Below are positions 34,306-45,875 of a stretch of DNA of 64,000 nt, in pieces. Made by a program: the position numbers and the translations under genes. The notes below the pieces were generated by a model, which made no database searches, was not told the DNA's origin, and saw only the letters and a program-made list of their open reading frames with translations. The stretch comes from Otatea glauca (lineage: Eukaryota > Streptophyta > Magnoliopsida > Poales > Poaceae): the NCBI GenBank assembly GCA_036346275.1, contig CM070723.1, positions 32,990,176 to 33,054,175 on the forward strand, given 5' to 3'. Numbering within the stretch: the stretch's first letter is position 1; every line of letters begins with the position of its first letter.

Positions 34306-36756
34306 GTGCCTTACTGTACTGTGAAAATAATAATATTAAAAAGAAGGATGTACCTGATAGATCATTGCTAAACAAAATAAATATCATGTTTTTACATCTA
34401 ACAAAGAGAGGAATGAACTATTAATGAGAAGGATGTTGTGTGAATGAAATGCTTGTTGTACACTAGCTTGGGTGAATGAACTGCTGGATGTCCACTGGCC
34501 ACAATGGAAACATTAGACATCTGTTATTTCATAGTAACTTATGATAAATCTTTTGAAAAGACCCACTCTCCAGAATTAAAAAGTTGAAACAAGTATTAGT
34601 ATTTGTGGGAAGCTGGCCAGTACCTAGATAGCTAGGCCTAGGTGTGCGGATGTGCTCACAGCCCACTAGGATATTCAAGTCTCAAACTTAAAGCTGGTGC
34701 TAGAAGTCCACATGCGTGTACACGATTAGATGGAAAGCATGTGCTCGTTCTTCATGAGGCTTTTGGTGCATCCAATGGGGGGCTGTGCGTGGTGTGTTAT
34801 GTGCTTGGAATTCCTATTGTACTAGAAAACTTTTACAAACTAAGTTCTTTTTTCTTAGTGTCTTAGAATGCATGCAGTCAACCTTTTAAAACTTCAACCA
34901 CTAATATACACAAAGCATTTAGTCTTGTCACTTGGAATATTATCACTAGATTTGGCATAAAAATACTTTCATATTATTACATTTTTAATAATTATTACTA
35001 ACAGAGGCCACATTATATTTTTGATATTTTTGATATCTCTATGTTTATGCTAACATGGTGACACAAAGGCCACAGCTGGAGGGGGCCAGCATGATCAGGC
35101 GAGGTTTTAGGTGAGTGCCATCAAAGCCTTGTGGTTTTATGGTCTTCAGACATAGCATATTATGGTCCTATTTGTTTAGGCTCAAGAAAGCCAGCTTTGG
35201 TCCTGTTTTGTTTTGGTTTAAGCTTTTTGGCTTATAGCTTAAAGCCAACCTTTTGGCCTAAACAGTTTAAAAGCAGACAAAGTAGTTTGCTTTTAAGCCA
35301 AGCCAATCAGTTTGGTAGACTAACTTTTGTTAGGTTGGCTTATTGTTGTGAAGCACGAAATATCCAAAATACCGTTATTACATATTTTCGGTTTTGAGTT
35401 GGACTATGTCATCGATGAACACATAGCAATCATTAGAAGATATGCTTGCAAAGGGGTTAGACATTAATTGTCTTGGGGACCTTGCATGCTTGGGTGGCTA
35501 TTGTTCAACGAAGATTGGGCTAGATGAGATAATTTGTGATAACATATAACCAGTCTTAGTCTTGAAGATTTTGTTTGATTAATTAGTTCAATTGCTTACT
35601 TGTCGTATTCATCTCGGTTCATATATATTTATTTGCTTGCCGTCGGTCCTTTATCTCTTGTTGCTATGCTCAATTCTGTTGTAGCATAATCAGTAAGCTC
35701 ATTTCTCTAATATATATATGCCTGATCTGCATGTTTATATCAATTGATTGTGTTCCATTTTAGTCATCAAAAGATGAAATCTGACTAGATAAGACTGATT
35801 AAGTAGGTTGTCACTAATTAGTCTATAATTTTGTCCGTATTAGCGAGGATGTCTTTTAATTAAGGCCACCCGATATCTGAGAACAAATTATAAACAACTT
35901 GAGCTTTTGTTGCTAAGTTGTAAAGCCACTAAAACTGTTCATTGTCATATATATATATATATATATATATATGCTTTGATACTTAAATATGAGCTATTAT
36001 TATGCTTTGATATTATTCAATATCATGCTTTAGTATGTATGCTTTTATCACTTTGTTATCCTATCGTTATTTATTACGTTTGGAATTAAAGTAATAAGAG
36101 TTCTGCTAACACCACAATTATTCCAACAGCAAGTGCCTCCACTTCGACAGCATCATGACAACGTTTCACCACTCGCCAAGAAGGGTGAGTTGGGCATTCT
36201 CATCTCTCGCGACCACTTCAATGCTGGTCTCTCCCGTTTGCTCTGCCAAGATGCCGTTAACATCAAATTTTGAATTTGCAACCGTGAATTCTCATACTCT
36301 AGTAAGAAAGCAACTGATCCTTCAATCGACCGCCTCTCACCACATGACGTGTGATCTCCGTGAAAGGGCTTTTCGTTCCAATAAAGGAAACCGGCTGTCG
36401 TGTCTCTGTCCAGGTAAATCAATAGTGTTTCGATACTTTCCCCCTGAGGTGTAGGCAATTTTTTTGATCCAACTTACACGAGAAAACATACACACGTACA
36501 CTACCGAAGCACCCTTTTCAAGTGGGCGAACTCGGCATGTTGTTCGAACAAAGAAATCAATATACTGGACAGTGCTGCAATGGCCTGCCGTCGCCTGTGA
36601 TAAAAAGTAGCAATTCCGGGACAACATGACATGATAACAGCCCACAATGATTGGTACAGAGCAGCACACTCTATACAAATACTGCAATTCACAGCTTAGA
36701 AAAAGGCCATATATCGTGAAGCGAAGAAGTTGGTTTTTAATTCAGAAAATCGTGGC
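34306..36756. other. Unassigned AT-rich spacer
   Basis: No LTR, transposase or host gene is recognisable. 35160-35350 is rich in GGCTTA/TAAGCC words in both orientations and may be a decayed MITE. 35947-35972 is an (AT)13 microsatellite. 36131-36275 is an exon-like open segment after a TTCCAACAG acceptor-like site, translating to a peptide with PLAKKGELGILISRDHF and ending in a TGA; I do not recognise it. Confidence 0.5.
35947..35972. repeat. (AT)n microsatellite
   Basis: Thirteen AT units in a row. Confidence 0.95.
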
Positions 36757-37419
36757 TGAGACTCGAATATATAAATCCAGACCATCTATATATCCTACAG
36801 TAGTCTAGAATCAAGTTAGTACACACAATGATTATAGATGTAATATCACAACTATACACAACGAAAACAAAATAAAAGACTATATTTATAGAAATACAGA
36901 TAGTTGAGACTTTAAGGTCGACTTTACAATATTAAGCCTCACAAGGCTATAACTCTAAGAAAAACAGTAATGGAATGGAAAACTTCGTAGATGACCGATC
37001 AATATACCACTAGCAATTGATAAGGTTTGATTTCTAGTAACTCACCTCTTCGTGGAACTCCACTTCTATTGCAGGTGTAGATTCCTCTTCAACTATTGAA
37101 TTTGTTGTGGTAAGTGCTAGTGCATAAAACACTCAATAAGTTGTGCACAGAATGCAAGTTTATTATAACTACAAGCGAGGCTTATTTCAAAAGAATGGCT
37201 GATATGTCTATTTTGCAATAAAGCATTATTTTTAATTGAATACAATAAATTGATTGAAATGATAGTAAAACAAAGAACAATAATAATAAAGCTTTCAGAA
37301 TTTCTCAAGATAAACTGCCACATAGCCTAAACCAAATCCATTACTTTCATCGGTATACAGGCCCTTCCCAAGTTTTATTTTATAAAATCTAACCCTTGAT
37401 TGAAATTTTCGAGCATTGT
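36757..37419 (-). repeat. Tekay-type LTR remnant A
   Basis: Diverged match to the start (plus-strand order) of the LTRs at 62364-63010 and 18033-18690. Shared landmarks are an AGTCTAGAATCA...TAGTACACAC segment, CAGGTGTAGATTCCTC, GCACAGAATGCAA and GAGGCTTATTTC. It breaks off at CGAGCATTG where remnant B begins. Confidence 0.65.
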
Positions 37420-38238
37420 TGTTGGGACCTGGATTAGCAAATTTGAAACCCTCTATGTATACTACACTAGTCCAGAATCACGCTAGTGCGTACAGTGGCA
37501 ATATAAATTAAACACCATTCCATTCAACGAATTAATTAAGAAAGTAGGAAATTATTATTGAATAATATCAACGGACCTTATGGTTGAAGTTTACACAACT
37601 ATGCCTTAAGTGCTTAAGAAACAAATATACTATTGTAGAGAAAATAAAATAACTTAGGCCATTCGACATACCATAGGCAATCGTCTGGGAAAGCACCTAC
37701 TTAGTTCACGTAGTCTTCATAGAACTCATCTTAGAATTCCTTATTTTTGGTCCTTCCTCAGCAACTGATCAACAAAGACGTATAACTATGAGTACAAAGA
37801 GTACTTAGCAAGATGTAGGGAAATGATGCAAATATATTCATGTAAGGCTTGACAAAGAATTGCCATATGGTTCTTTTGCATAAAGAAATAACTTGAATTT
37901 AAATACAATAAATAGATTCAAAGCACATAGATAATAAATAACTAGTAAATCAATGGTATATAATATGAACTGATTAGTGAGGCTTCACTCAACACCATCT
38001 AAAACCTTCATCAAACCACCAAACTCATCAATGTTAACTTTAGACAACAAAATCAATAGTGAACTCCCTCGTTGACTTCCCAACAATTCAACCTTCCAAC
38101 ATTTTATGAAAAACCCTATTTACCATGTGAAATTCCTAAGCAAGTCCACGACCATGGACACGGCTATCCAAATAGTTTTATACTCTACAGAGGTTATACT
38201 ACTTTATCCATAAGATATGATCAATCTCTTAATGTCGT
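37420..38238 (-). repeat. Tekay-type LTR remnant B, inserted in remnant A
   Basis: Begins TGTTGGGACCTGG, equivalent to TGTCAGGACCCG (18033) and TGTAAGGACCCG (62364). It continues with CTAGTCCAGAATCACGCTAG and then the same landmarks as remnant A. It is cut at 38238 by the Copia-3 LTR within the segment equivalent to 63060-63110. Confidence 0.7.
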
Positions 38239-39637
38239 TGTAGGATCAAGGATAACCGACTAGAAGGGGGTGAATAGGAGGTTTTAAAATTTTTAGGCTC
38301 TAATTGCAATAAATAAATTATCTAAGAAATAATAACAATTTTCACAAACAAAGCCTAATTTTTCTAAGTTTCACTAAGAGCACCGACGCTAAGTCTAGGC
38401 AAAAATACACTCCTATGCACAAGATCAACACACTAAAATTGCTCACAAGAATTAAAAATTCAAACCATAACAGAAAATAACACAAGTATTTATCCTATGA
38501 TCTCGGAGACTTGCCGGTCTCCCCTAATCTACGTTGAGAAAGCTTGATCAACTTCAAGCCGGCTCCAACTCACACGAGCCACCCTCGTTTACTTGGTAGA
38601 TCTTCCCCACTCCTGGTAGGCAAACTCCGGCCTTCACAAGCTTGCCAGGGCTTCTCATAACCTCCGTCGAGAAGCTCATCGTGCACAATCTCCTCCAAAC
38701 CGTCTAGGAGGCGGCAACCTCCAAGAGTAACAAGTCTTAACACTTGCTTGAGATTGAATCAAGTGTTTAAAGGCTCAACACTAAATGCAACACTTGAATT
38801 TCTCATAACTCTCTCAAAAAGAGAAATTAATGCACAAGAGTGAGTTGGAGGCTTGCTAGAGCTGAAATATGATGAATGAGGTCCAAGAGTTGCTTTAGAA
38901 TGCAGGTGGAGGGTATTTATAACACCCACCAATCAATATGGCTGTTGGTATAAAAAATCCTAAAAATACCCTGTAAACTCGGTGCTACCGCCCTTGGGCC
39001 GGTAGCACCTCTCCTCTAGCGCCAACGGTCGCTACAGTGCATTAAAGGTACTGTCTGTGACCGTTGACACTTGGGCGGTAGCACCAGGACATTTTTGTTT
39101 TGCCTCGACTGGAAAAATATCTCTCTGGAAAAATGCACCAGGGGGTGGCCGGTAGCACCGGCCACTCTGGCATCAAAACCAACTCTTCTAGTTTTCCCAC
39201 ACCATTTGAGGTTCGGTGCTACTGCCGACCGGTAGCACCGGCCACACTGCCCAACAAGTGCCTCTGTATGAGTTTGAATCTTTGCTCAAATAATTTTGTT
39301 AGAAAAATTCAAGTATGCATGCATTAATCCTTTAACCATTTTTCGACTTCGAACAAAAAGGCAAGACCCCTCTTAATAGTATGGCACCTATTCTAGCAAT
39401 CTGATCTTTTCTCTAAAGCTTCGAGATTGGCTAAAAGCTATGAAAATGTCCTTAAATTTTATACCTTAACCATTTGCTTCGACGCGTTGATCTTCTTTTA
39501 CGCCATTTTCATGCTTTCATGATCGCCGAACTTAGGACCAACCTATTTGAATATTCTCAAAAGAAAATATTAGTCCTTTAATCATGATTGTCATTAATTA
39601 CCAAAACCAAATCGAATTGGAGGCCTAGATGCTTTCA
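38239..39637 (-). repeat. Copia-3 3' LTR
   Basis: 1399 bp. A TATA box (minus TATAAATA, 38921-38914) sits between GGTGGAGGG and ACACCCACC. Just upstream in element orientation are six copies of GGTAGCACC or its inverse (38981-39239), one pair forming a 10-bp stem hairpin. Confidence 0.8.
38914..38921 (-). promoter_or_regulatory. Copia-3 LTR TATA box
   Basis: TATAAATA on the minus strand, in a position like that in Copia-1 and Copia-2 LTRs. Confidence 0.6.
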
Positions 39638-39949
39638 ATCTCCCCCTTTTTGGTAATTGATGATAATTCTAATATAAGCAATGAATTGAATTTAGACTTT
39701 GAGCATGCAACAAGAAAGTCATGTTGTATATTCAATAATTTTGTTTTAAAAATATTTTGCTTCTTGAGATGAAGTACTGCATTTGAAGCAAAACATCATT
39801 AAAACCACAATATTTAATTGAAAACTCCCCATAAAAGTGTGCGTATTAATGAAGAGTTGTCGTTTGCACACTTGAGATTTTTTGAAATTTTGACGGTGTT
39901 TCCCTTTAAATATTGAGTCCGAGGATAACAATATATATGCAATGAATAT

Positions 39950-41593
39950 TGAAAGACCATGTGAGGTCTATCCTTGTGTGTGATGAGTAATTGACGAGTT
40001 TTGAGCTTGGTTTGATTTGAATTGAATTGGATTTGAAGCAATTTGAGTGTTGGTTGCTCTTCTTAGTGCTACCGGCCTAGGGGTAGTAGCACCGGACCAT
40101 TGAGAGCAATTATGATCGATTAATGATTTTGGGATAATCATTGAATATCTTTGTGGGCATTGCTATGTGAAAGGTTTTTCCTTGTCTTTGATGGTTGCAG
40201 GGCGACGGAGCTAAGTCTTGGTGAGGCGGAGGATGACCGGGACTAGGCGAGGAGCGTCGGAGATCCAAACGGTTGGGAGATTGCCGAAAGATGATCGGAG
40301 ATGGAGTCCGGGCAAGTCAAGAAGACAAGGAAAGGAGATGATGCTAGCTAGATGCCGCGTGGATCAATGAGGGCCGTCGGATTGAGGTCTAGTTGATAGG
40401 TTAGCGGGTCTAGGTAGTATGCTTTGAAAACCGTGCAAGAAAACCGGTATGTGTGTGGGTTTTGGGTTAGCCCTTGCATGGCTGTGTGTGTGTGTTAATC
40501 CTTGCCCTTAGATGAGTGCTCTAGGGTTGAGGGACTCATCCAAGGGTGGTAGGTGGCCCAAGAGTAGTATAAATAGGGGTGGAGGGGTAGCCTCCTCTAC
40601 TAGAAGGTTTTTGAATGCTCCTTTGAGCTTTGCCCACATGAAAGTGAGGCTTTGTAACCTCTCCTTCCAGAAATGAAAGTTTTATCCATCCAACTCTGAA
40701 TTTATTTTGCGCATTTACATTATGTCTTTACTTTACGCAATTTAAATTCAGCATTTACTTTCCCGCAATTACATTCTCGCAATTTACTTTCACGCAATTT
40801 GGATTTGCCTCCCCTCCTTCTTAATTCTGTTGATTTTGGATGTTTTGAGTGTGTTCATATGGTTTTACATCTCTTTTGCACTCTTGGATTGAGTAGAGAA
40901 CATCTTTTCTTTCAAGTTCCAACTTTGTTCAGAACTTGTTCTTTGCGCAGCATTTAGTATTTGATTTTTATAAAAATTTAGAAAAAATCCTTTTTAAGTG
41001 ATTCTTGTTGGAGGAGGTGCGGGACTCTGATATCACCCTGCAGAAACATTTTGGAGTTCACTCGTTGCACCGTTTGGGCGCCATGAGGAGAAAACCGAGC
41101 CCCAAACTTTCTGCTTGAAGTTCTTGACTAACTATGTTCTTCAATTTTTCCTGTTTTTTCTGTAAGGCTTTTTGAGGAGAAATTTGGTGGAGTTCTTCAC
41201 GACTCTTTTTCTCATAGGGAGAAAATTCTCAAAATTTTGTGAGCTGTAGAAACCCACCAACCTCCTGTTCAAATTGAGGACAATTTCTGGAGATTCTGCT
41301 TTTGCTTTTCTGAAAGTGACTTTTGTGATTTGAATTGATCTCCTTTCTAAAAGCAAGAGTTGGATTGATTCCTCTTTATCTTGGACACTAGAAAACCAAG
41401 ATTGTGACTCAAAAATCCCCACATATTTTATGGTACTTATCCATGCAAGCTAGGTGTACACATAGTTGTCTAGTTTTTCGGGTTTTTCACGATTTCCTTT
41501 GAGCGATCTTGTCGAGATTTTTGTTGGAGTATTTTGGGGGAAAATTTATTTGCGACCATTCACCCCCCCTCTGTCCGCCATCTCGATCCTTCA
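39950..41593 (+). repeat. Copia-2 5' LTR
   Basis: 1644 bp, TGAAAGACCATGTG...CGATCCTTCA. TATAAATA at 40568-40575. It matches 61765-62363 (start of the 3' LTR), including the GTGCTACCGG...AGTAGCACCGG inverted motif near 40065-40095. Confidence 0.93.
40568..40575 (+). promoter_or_regulatory. Copia-2 LTR TATA box
   Basis: TATAAATA in AGTAGTATAAATAGGGG. Confidence 0.8.
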
Positions 41594-41595
41594 AT

Positions 41596-41608
41596 TGGTA
41601 TCAAAGCC
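41596..41608 (+). other. Copia-2 primer binding site
   Basis: TGGTATCAAAGCC, two bases after the LTR. It is the initiator tRNA-Met type site with one G-to-A change relative to Copia-1. Confidence 0.9.
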
Positions 41609-41647
41609 GGTTCTGCTCTTTCTAGATCTTGACCGGTCTCAAGAGCT

Positions 41648-43183
41648 ATGGCGACGGACAAATTTTCCACCAAGCCTCCCATCTTTAATGGAGTTGATTT
41701 TCCTTTTTGGAGGTCCCGGATGGAGTCATACATCATTGCCCAGGGCTACCTGATATGGCAGAAGGTGAAACTCCCATATGAGGTTCCTGCTGATGAAAAT
41801 GTCACGGCCATCAATATGGCTGACGTTGAGGCGAATGCTAAGGCAAGGAACATTCTCATACAGGGTCTTAGCCGCGGTGAGTATGATAGGATTTCTCACA
41901 TTCGCTCCGCTCACGAGATTTGGGTAACCCTCGATGCTTACCATGAGGGTTCTACTCAAATCAAGACTGTGAGGCAGGACCAGTTCAAGCGCGAGTACAA
42001 CAAGTTTAATCAACGCGCTAGTGAGAGTCTCGACGAGTGTTTTGGTCAGTTTACAAAGATCTTGAGCGACCTCCGAGCAGTTGGTTGCATATACCCTGAC
42101 TCGGACAATGCTCGGCATTTCTTGACCGCACTCGACCTTCGGGTTTGGGAGATGAAGGTGACCACCATCAAGGACACCACCGACTTATCGACTCTGACTC
42201 TTGACGGGCTTTATTCCCGCCTCAAGACTCATGAGATCGATGTTGTATCTCGAAAGACGAAATCTCAGTCGATGGCTTTGGTCACCGATCCCAATGGATC
42301 TTCTTCTGATTCTTCTGTCGGTCTCTCCCTCTCCACCCATTGCGAGCTAAGCGATGACCAACTGGAAAAATTTCCAGAAAATGAGCTTGCTCTTCTTGCT
42401 CGCAAATTCTCTCATGCATACAAGAAGGTGAGAGAGAGGAAGAGAGGTGGCATGATCACCTGCTTCGAGTGTGGTGGCCCCAACCACATTCGGGCGAATT
42501 GTCCCAAGCTGGAGAAGGGCAAGAACAACGTTGGCGGTTCGGGCAAGAACGACTACACCGACAAGAACCGCAACAAGAAGCCTCCAGTTCGTGAACTGGT
42601 GCACGAGAAGAAGTACCGCAACTTCTCCAAGAACAAGAAACTCTTCCACCGCATTCCCGCCGCGCTTGATGACATCAACATCTCCGACACGGAGACATGG
42701 AGCGACGAGGGCGAGGATGATCCGCAAGAGAAGAAAGGCGGCGACGACTTCTCCGGCATGTGCTTCATGGCCGACGTCAACGGCATCATCGACTCCGAGC
42801 TGTACAGCGACACGGACGAGGTACCCTCCTATGACCAGCTCAATGAAGATTTCTGCAAATTAGGAAAATTTCATGCTAGAGCTAGAGCTAGGTGTACGGA
42901 GCTTGAGAAGGAAGTAGGTACCTTGACTCGGGAGTTAGCTTCACTTAGATCTTCTCCCTCCCGAGTCACTGATGACTGTACTTTGTGTGATGCTTTGCTT
43001 GTGGAGTTAGAGATCCTATGGACTATGCATGATAGTGTGTTGTCTGAACTAGATAGTCTTAGGTTGAAGAATGCTAGCAATGAATCTGTTGTTACTCCTT
43101 CTGTAGATGCTAGTTTTCTTCATGCTCACTCTACTCCCTCTTGTGTAATTGCCCTAAATTGCTTGCCGAAATTGATGCCATGA
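41648..43183 (+). CDS. Copia-2 gag (511 open codons)
   Basis: Starts MATDKFSTKPPIFNGVDFPFW. The copia gag domain spans residues about 10-205 (SRMESYIIAQGYLIW, TALDLRVWEMKVTT). An intact zinc knuckle CFECGGPNHIRANC lies near residue 275. A Lys/Asn-rich and acidic stretch with SDTETWSDEGEDD follows, then the coiled-coil tail with ELEKEVGTLTRELASLRS. The frame is lost at about 43145 by a one-base deletion (GTGTAATTG versus GTGCTAATTTCC in Copia-1), giving a premature end. The original frame continues to about 43255 and, after another break, at 43269-43907. This is the best-preserved gag in the window. Confidence 0.9.
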   Translation: MATDKFSTKPPIFNGVDFPFWRSRMESYIIAQGYLIWQKVKLPYEVPADENVTAINMADVEANAKARNILIQGLSRGEYDRISHIRSAHEIWVTLDAYHEGSTQIKTVRQDQFKREYNKFNQRASESLDECFGQFTKILSDLRAVGCIYPDSDNARHFLTALDLRVWEMKVTTIKDTTDLSTLTLDGLYSRLKTHEIDVVSRKTKSQSMALVTDPNGSSSDSSVGLSLSTHCELSDDQLEKFPENELALLARKFSHAYKKVRERKRGGMITCFECGGPNHIRANCPKLEKGKNNVGGSGKNDYTDKNRNKKPPVRELVHEKKYRNFSKNKKLFHRIPAALDDINISDTETWSDEGEDDPQEKKGGDDFSGMCFMADVNGIIDSELYSDTDEVPSYDQLNEDFCKLGKFHARARARCTELEKEVGTLTRELASLRSSPSRVTDDCTLCDALLVELEILWTMHDSVLSELDSLRLKNASNESVVTPSVDASFLHAHSTPSCVIALNCLPKLMP

Positions 43184-43268
43184 GTGATCACCTTAGGAAG
43201 CTTTCTTCTAGAAATGATGAACTTGAAATGCATGCTTCTAAGGACCCAGTCAGTTCATGTGAGGTTCT

Positions 43269-43907
43269 ATGATAAGTGACAATGAATCCTTAAATGTCAA
43301 GTGTGCTAATCTTGCTAAGGACTTACTAGATAAGTCACAAGAAAGTTGCTTGCGATGTTCTATGATTGAGGGGGACTTGGATAAAATCTATGTCGAGCTT
43401 AGGAAGAAATTAGAAGACCAAGCCCATAGAATTAGAAATACGTCTTGCGTTTCTTGTGAGGCCCTCAAGATTGAGGCAGCCGTGCTGAGAGAGAAAAATG
43501 CACGTGCTGAGAGAGCTCATCTTTCTGGTTCTTCTTCTTCTTCTTCTTCTTCTTCCCCTTGTTCTTTTTGTGCCTCTTTTTTTCGAGATTGCCAGTATCT
43601 TATGAGCACTCTCAAGAAGTTTGTAGGAGGCAAGAAGAAGCTCAATCTTATTCTAGACCAATCCAAGATTAGTAGATTCAATCAAGGTCTAGGATTTGAT
43701 CCCTTGGAGCACGCTCGGGCGCATCCTCCCACCATTGTGCGCGGCTCCAAGAGTGGTGAGATTGTGGTAGCTCCCAGAGCGAGCACCACCGTGTTTAGGT
43801 CTGCTGGGGTTGTCCATAGGACTTCTGACCAGAAGGGTGTTACTCCTGTTGCTTCTATCTCTAGCAAGGCGAGTACACATGCACCTACAAGAAGGATGGT
43901 CACCTAG
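43269..43907 (+). pseudogene. Copia-2 gag C-terminal coiled-coil tail
   Basis: 212 codons open, continuing gag after frame breaks. It contains LDKIYVELRKKLEDQAHRIR, SCVSCEALKIEAAVL, a Ser run coded by a (TTC)n tract (43527-43555), SFFRDCQYLMSTLKKFVGGKKK and SKISRFNQGLGFDPLEHARA. These also occur in Copia-1. The long heptad-rich tail with Cys pairs resembles the extended gag of Sireviruses. Confidence 0.8.
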
Positions 43908-44354
43908 TAGATTTACGCTTGAGCGTCCCAAGATCACTCGGCGTGAGCGTGTTGTCGCTCTTAGGGGTATTCGTGGTCATCCCGCACTTTGAGTGCTCCT
44001 AAAGTACACACCGCTTCTAGACGAGTTAGAGAGTCGCTGTTTCGGCTGCGCCGGGACTCGGTTTTCATGCTGGTTCTTCGAGTTTTAGTCTTGGAGTTGT
44101 TCGTAGTCAGTCTTTCCGCCGTCCTTTTGATATTCCTCGTTTTTCCCATCGAGGTAGATATCAGCGGCGTGAGGTGTTTTCAGGTAGGAGATTTAGGAAG
44201 CCTCATTGGGATGGTTTGGCTTTTGCACCACGGTGGGCTAACCCAGTTCCAGCTCCTAGATCATCTACTATAGTTGCTACTGATCATGTTAAGGTTAAAT
44301 GGCAGAGAGACACTCGAGTCCAGTCTTCTTCTGTGGCTGGTACTCTGAGGCGTC

Positions 44355-45164
44355 GTGTGGTTCAGTATTGGGTTCCCAAGTCTTCACTCTATCCCAATAC
44401 TGAGTCATCTTTCTCTCTTGTGTCTTGATCAGGTTTGTCTGATGGGGAAGGGAGATGTTTGGATTGTCGACTCCGGTTGTTCTCGTCATATGACCGGAGA
44501 TCCTCGATGGTTCTCTTCCCTAGTCCGAGCCCCCGGTGATGAGTTGATCACTTTCGGGGATGCTTCTTCAGGTAGAGTCATTGCTAAAGGTACTATCTGC
44601 ATTAACCAAAATTTCATTCTTAAAGATGTTGCCTTAGTAAGTAAGCTGCAATACAATCTACTCTCTGTTTATCAGCTTATCGATGACTCTTTCGAGGTAA
44701 GCTTCAAGAGTAATGCCTGTAGAATCCTTGATTCATCAGGAGGGTTAGTTTGCGGGATTTCTAGATTTGGGAGAGTCTTTTGTGCTGATTTTTCTGCTTC
44801 TTCTGGAGACTCTCTTCGATGTTTGATTGTTTCTGAGTCCCGTGATCTCTCCTTCTGGCATAGGAGACTTGGTCACATTGGTTTTGATCATTTGACCCGA
44901 GTTAGCGTACCACGATCTCATTCGGGTTTGCCCAAACTCAAAATGGTCAAAGACTTAGTTTGCTCTCCTTACCGACATGGCAAGATAGTTATCGCTTCTC
45001 ATCCTCCGATCCACAGTAGTGATGATCGATGCACCGGACAGCTTTTACATATGGACACCGCTGGTCTAGCTAGAGTGCAATCGGCAGGAGGAAGTGGTAT
45101 GTTCTTGTCATCGTTGATGATTTTTCTAGATACTCATGGGTATTCTTCATGGCCTCAAGGATGA
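44355..45164 (+). pseudogene. Copia-2 protease, pre-integrase domain and integrase start
   Basis: 269 codons open. Protease: GDVWIVDSGCSRHMTGDP (D-S-G active site intact), ITFGDASSGRVIAKGTI. Pre-integrase: LSFWHRRLGHIGFDHLTR. Integrase begins CSPYRHGK, where the family usually has CSPCRHGK, so one zinc-finger Cys is replaced. The first catalytic Asp lies in LLHMDTAGLARVQS. The frame is lost after SGGSGMFLSS. The rest of integrase (45165-45900) is in fragments with numerous small deletions; GIFLGYSTSSRSYRVW is readable at 45598-45660. Confidence 0.85.
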
Positions 45165-45875
45165 GACTTTTCTCACTTGTGGTTTGGTCAAGAGGTTGTC
45201 TATTGAGCTCCCGGTGCATTATAAGCTATCTGCAGTGATAATGGCACTGAGTTCAAGAATTCCTACTTTGAGAGTTTTGTGTGGAGTCGGGTTTAGAGCA
45301 TCGCTTCTCTTCTCCCTCACGCCTCAACAGAATGGCGAGTGGAAAGGAAGAACAGGACCTCGGTTGGGATGGTCAGACGATGCTAGATGAGTACTGATGC
45401 TCGTAGGAAGTTTTGGGTCGAGGTCGAGGCTATAGCTCTTGCTTGCCATGTTTCTAATCGCGTGTTTTGAGAGCACATTTGCATCGCACTTCTTATGAGT
45501 TGAGGTATGGGCGAAAGCCGGTGTGTCTTATGTTCGTTTTGTTGCAAGTGTTTTATCTTGAAGTCCAGTAACCTAGATAAGTTTGAGTCTCGCTCTTCCG
45601 ATGGTATCTTTCTAGGTTACTCGACTTCTTCTCGTAGCTATAGGGTTTGGAGTGTTGATGCGCATAGGATCATAGAGACTGTGATGTGACCTTTAATGAG
45701 GCTAGCCCAGAGCTAGACACGATGTTTGAGCTCCTCTTATCCTCCGAGACCATCTTTGTAGAAGATGAGGATGATGGAGATGATGGTGTTCCACCGGATC
45801 CAGTCCCTCTACACATGAGGTGCCTCCTGCTTCCATTTCGCACCTCGGGAGACCACCCTTGCCTTTCGACTCTCC

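Larger units (their letters stand above)
38239..39949 (-). mobile_element. Copia-3: minus-strand copia element, 3' LTR plus end of internal region
   Basis: In minus orientation the LTR starts TGAAAGCATCTAGG at 39637 and ends GATCCTACA at 38239 (1399 bp). It is preceded by a Sirevirus-type polypurine tract (minus: CCAAAAAGGGGGAGAT, 39638-39653). The internal 3' end continues to 39949, where Copia-2 inserted. Because the polypurine tract adjoins it, this is a true 3' LTR and not a solo LTR. The rest of the element must lie beyond Copia-2, right of the window. Confidence 0.8.

Noticed and set aside
34620..34720. A tRNA-derived SINE (TAGCTAGGCCTAGG and a TTCAAGTCTC segment resemble A and B boxes)
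   Set aside because: The boxes are too degenerate and no target duplication or tail could be found.
35160..35350. A MITE with GGCTTATAGC/TAAGCC inverted words
   Set aside because: I could not define matching terminal inverted repeats or a target duplication, so it is only mentioned in the spacer entry.
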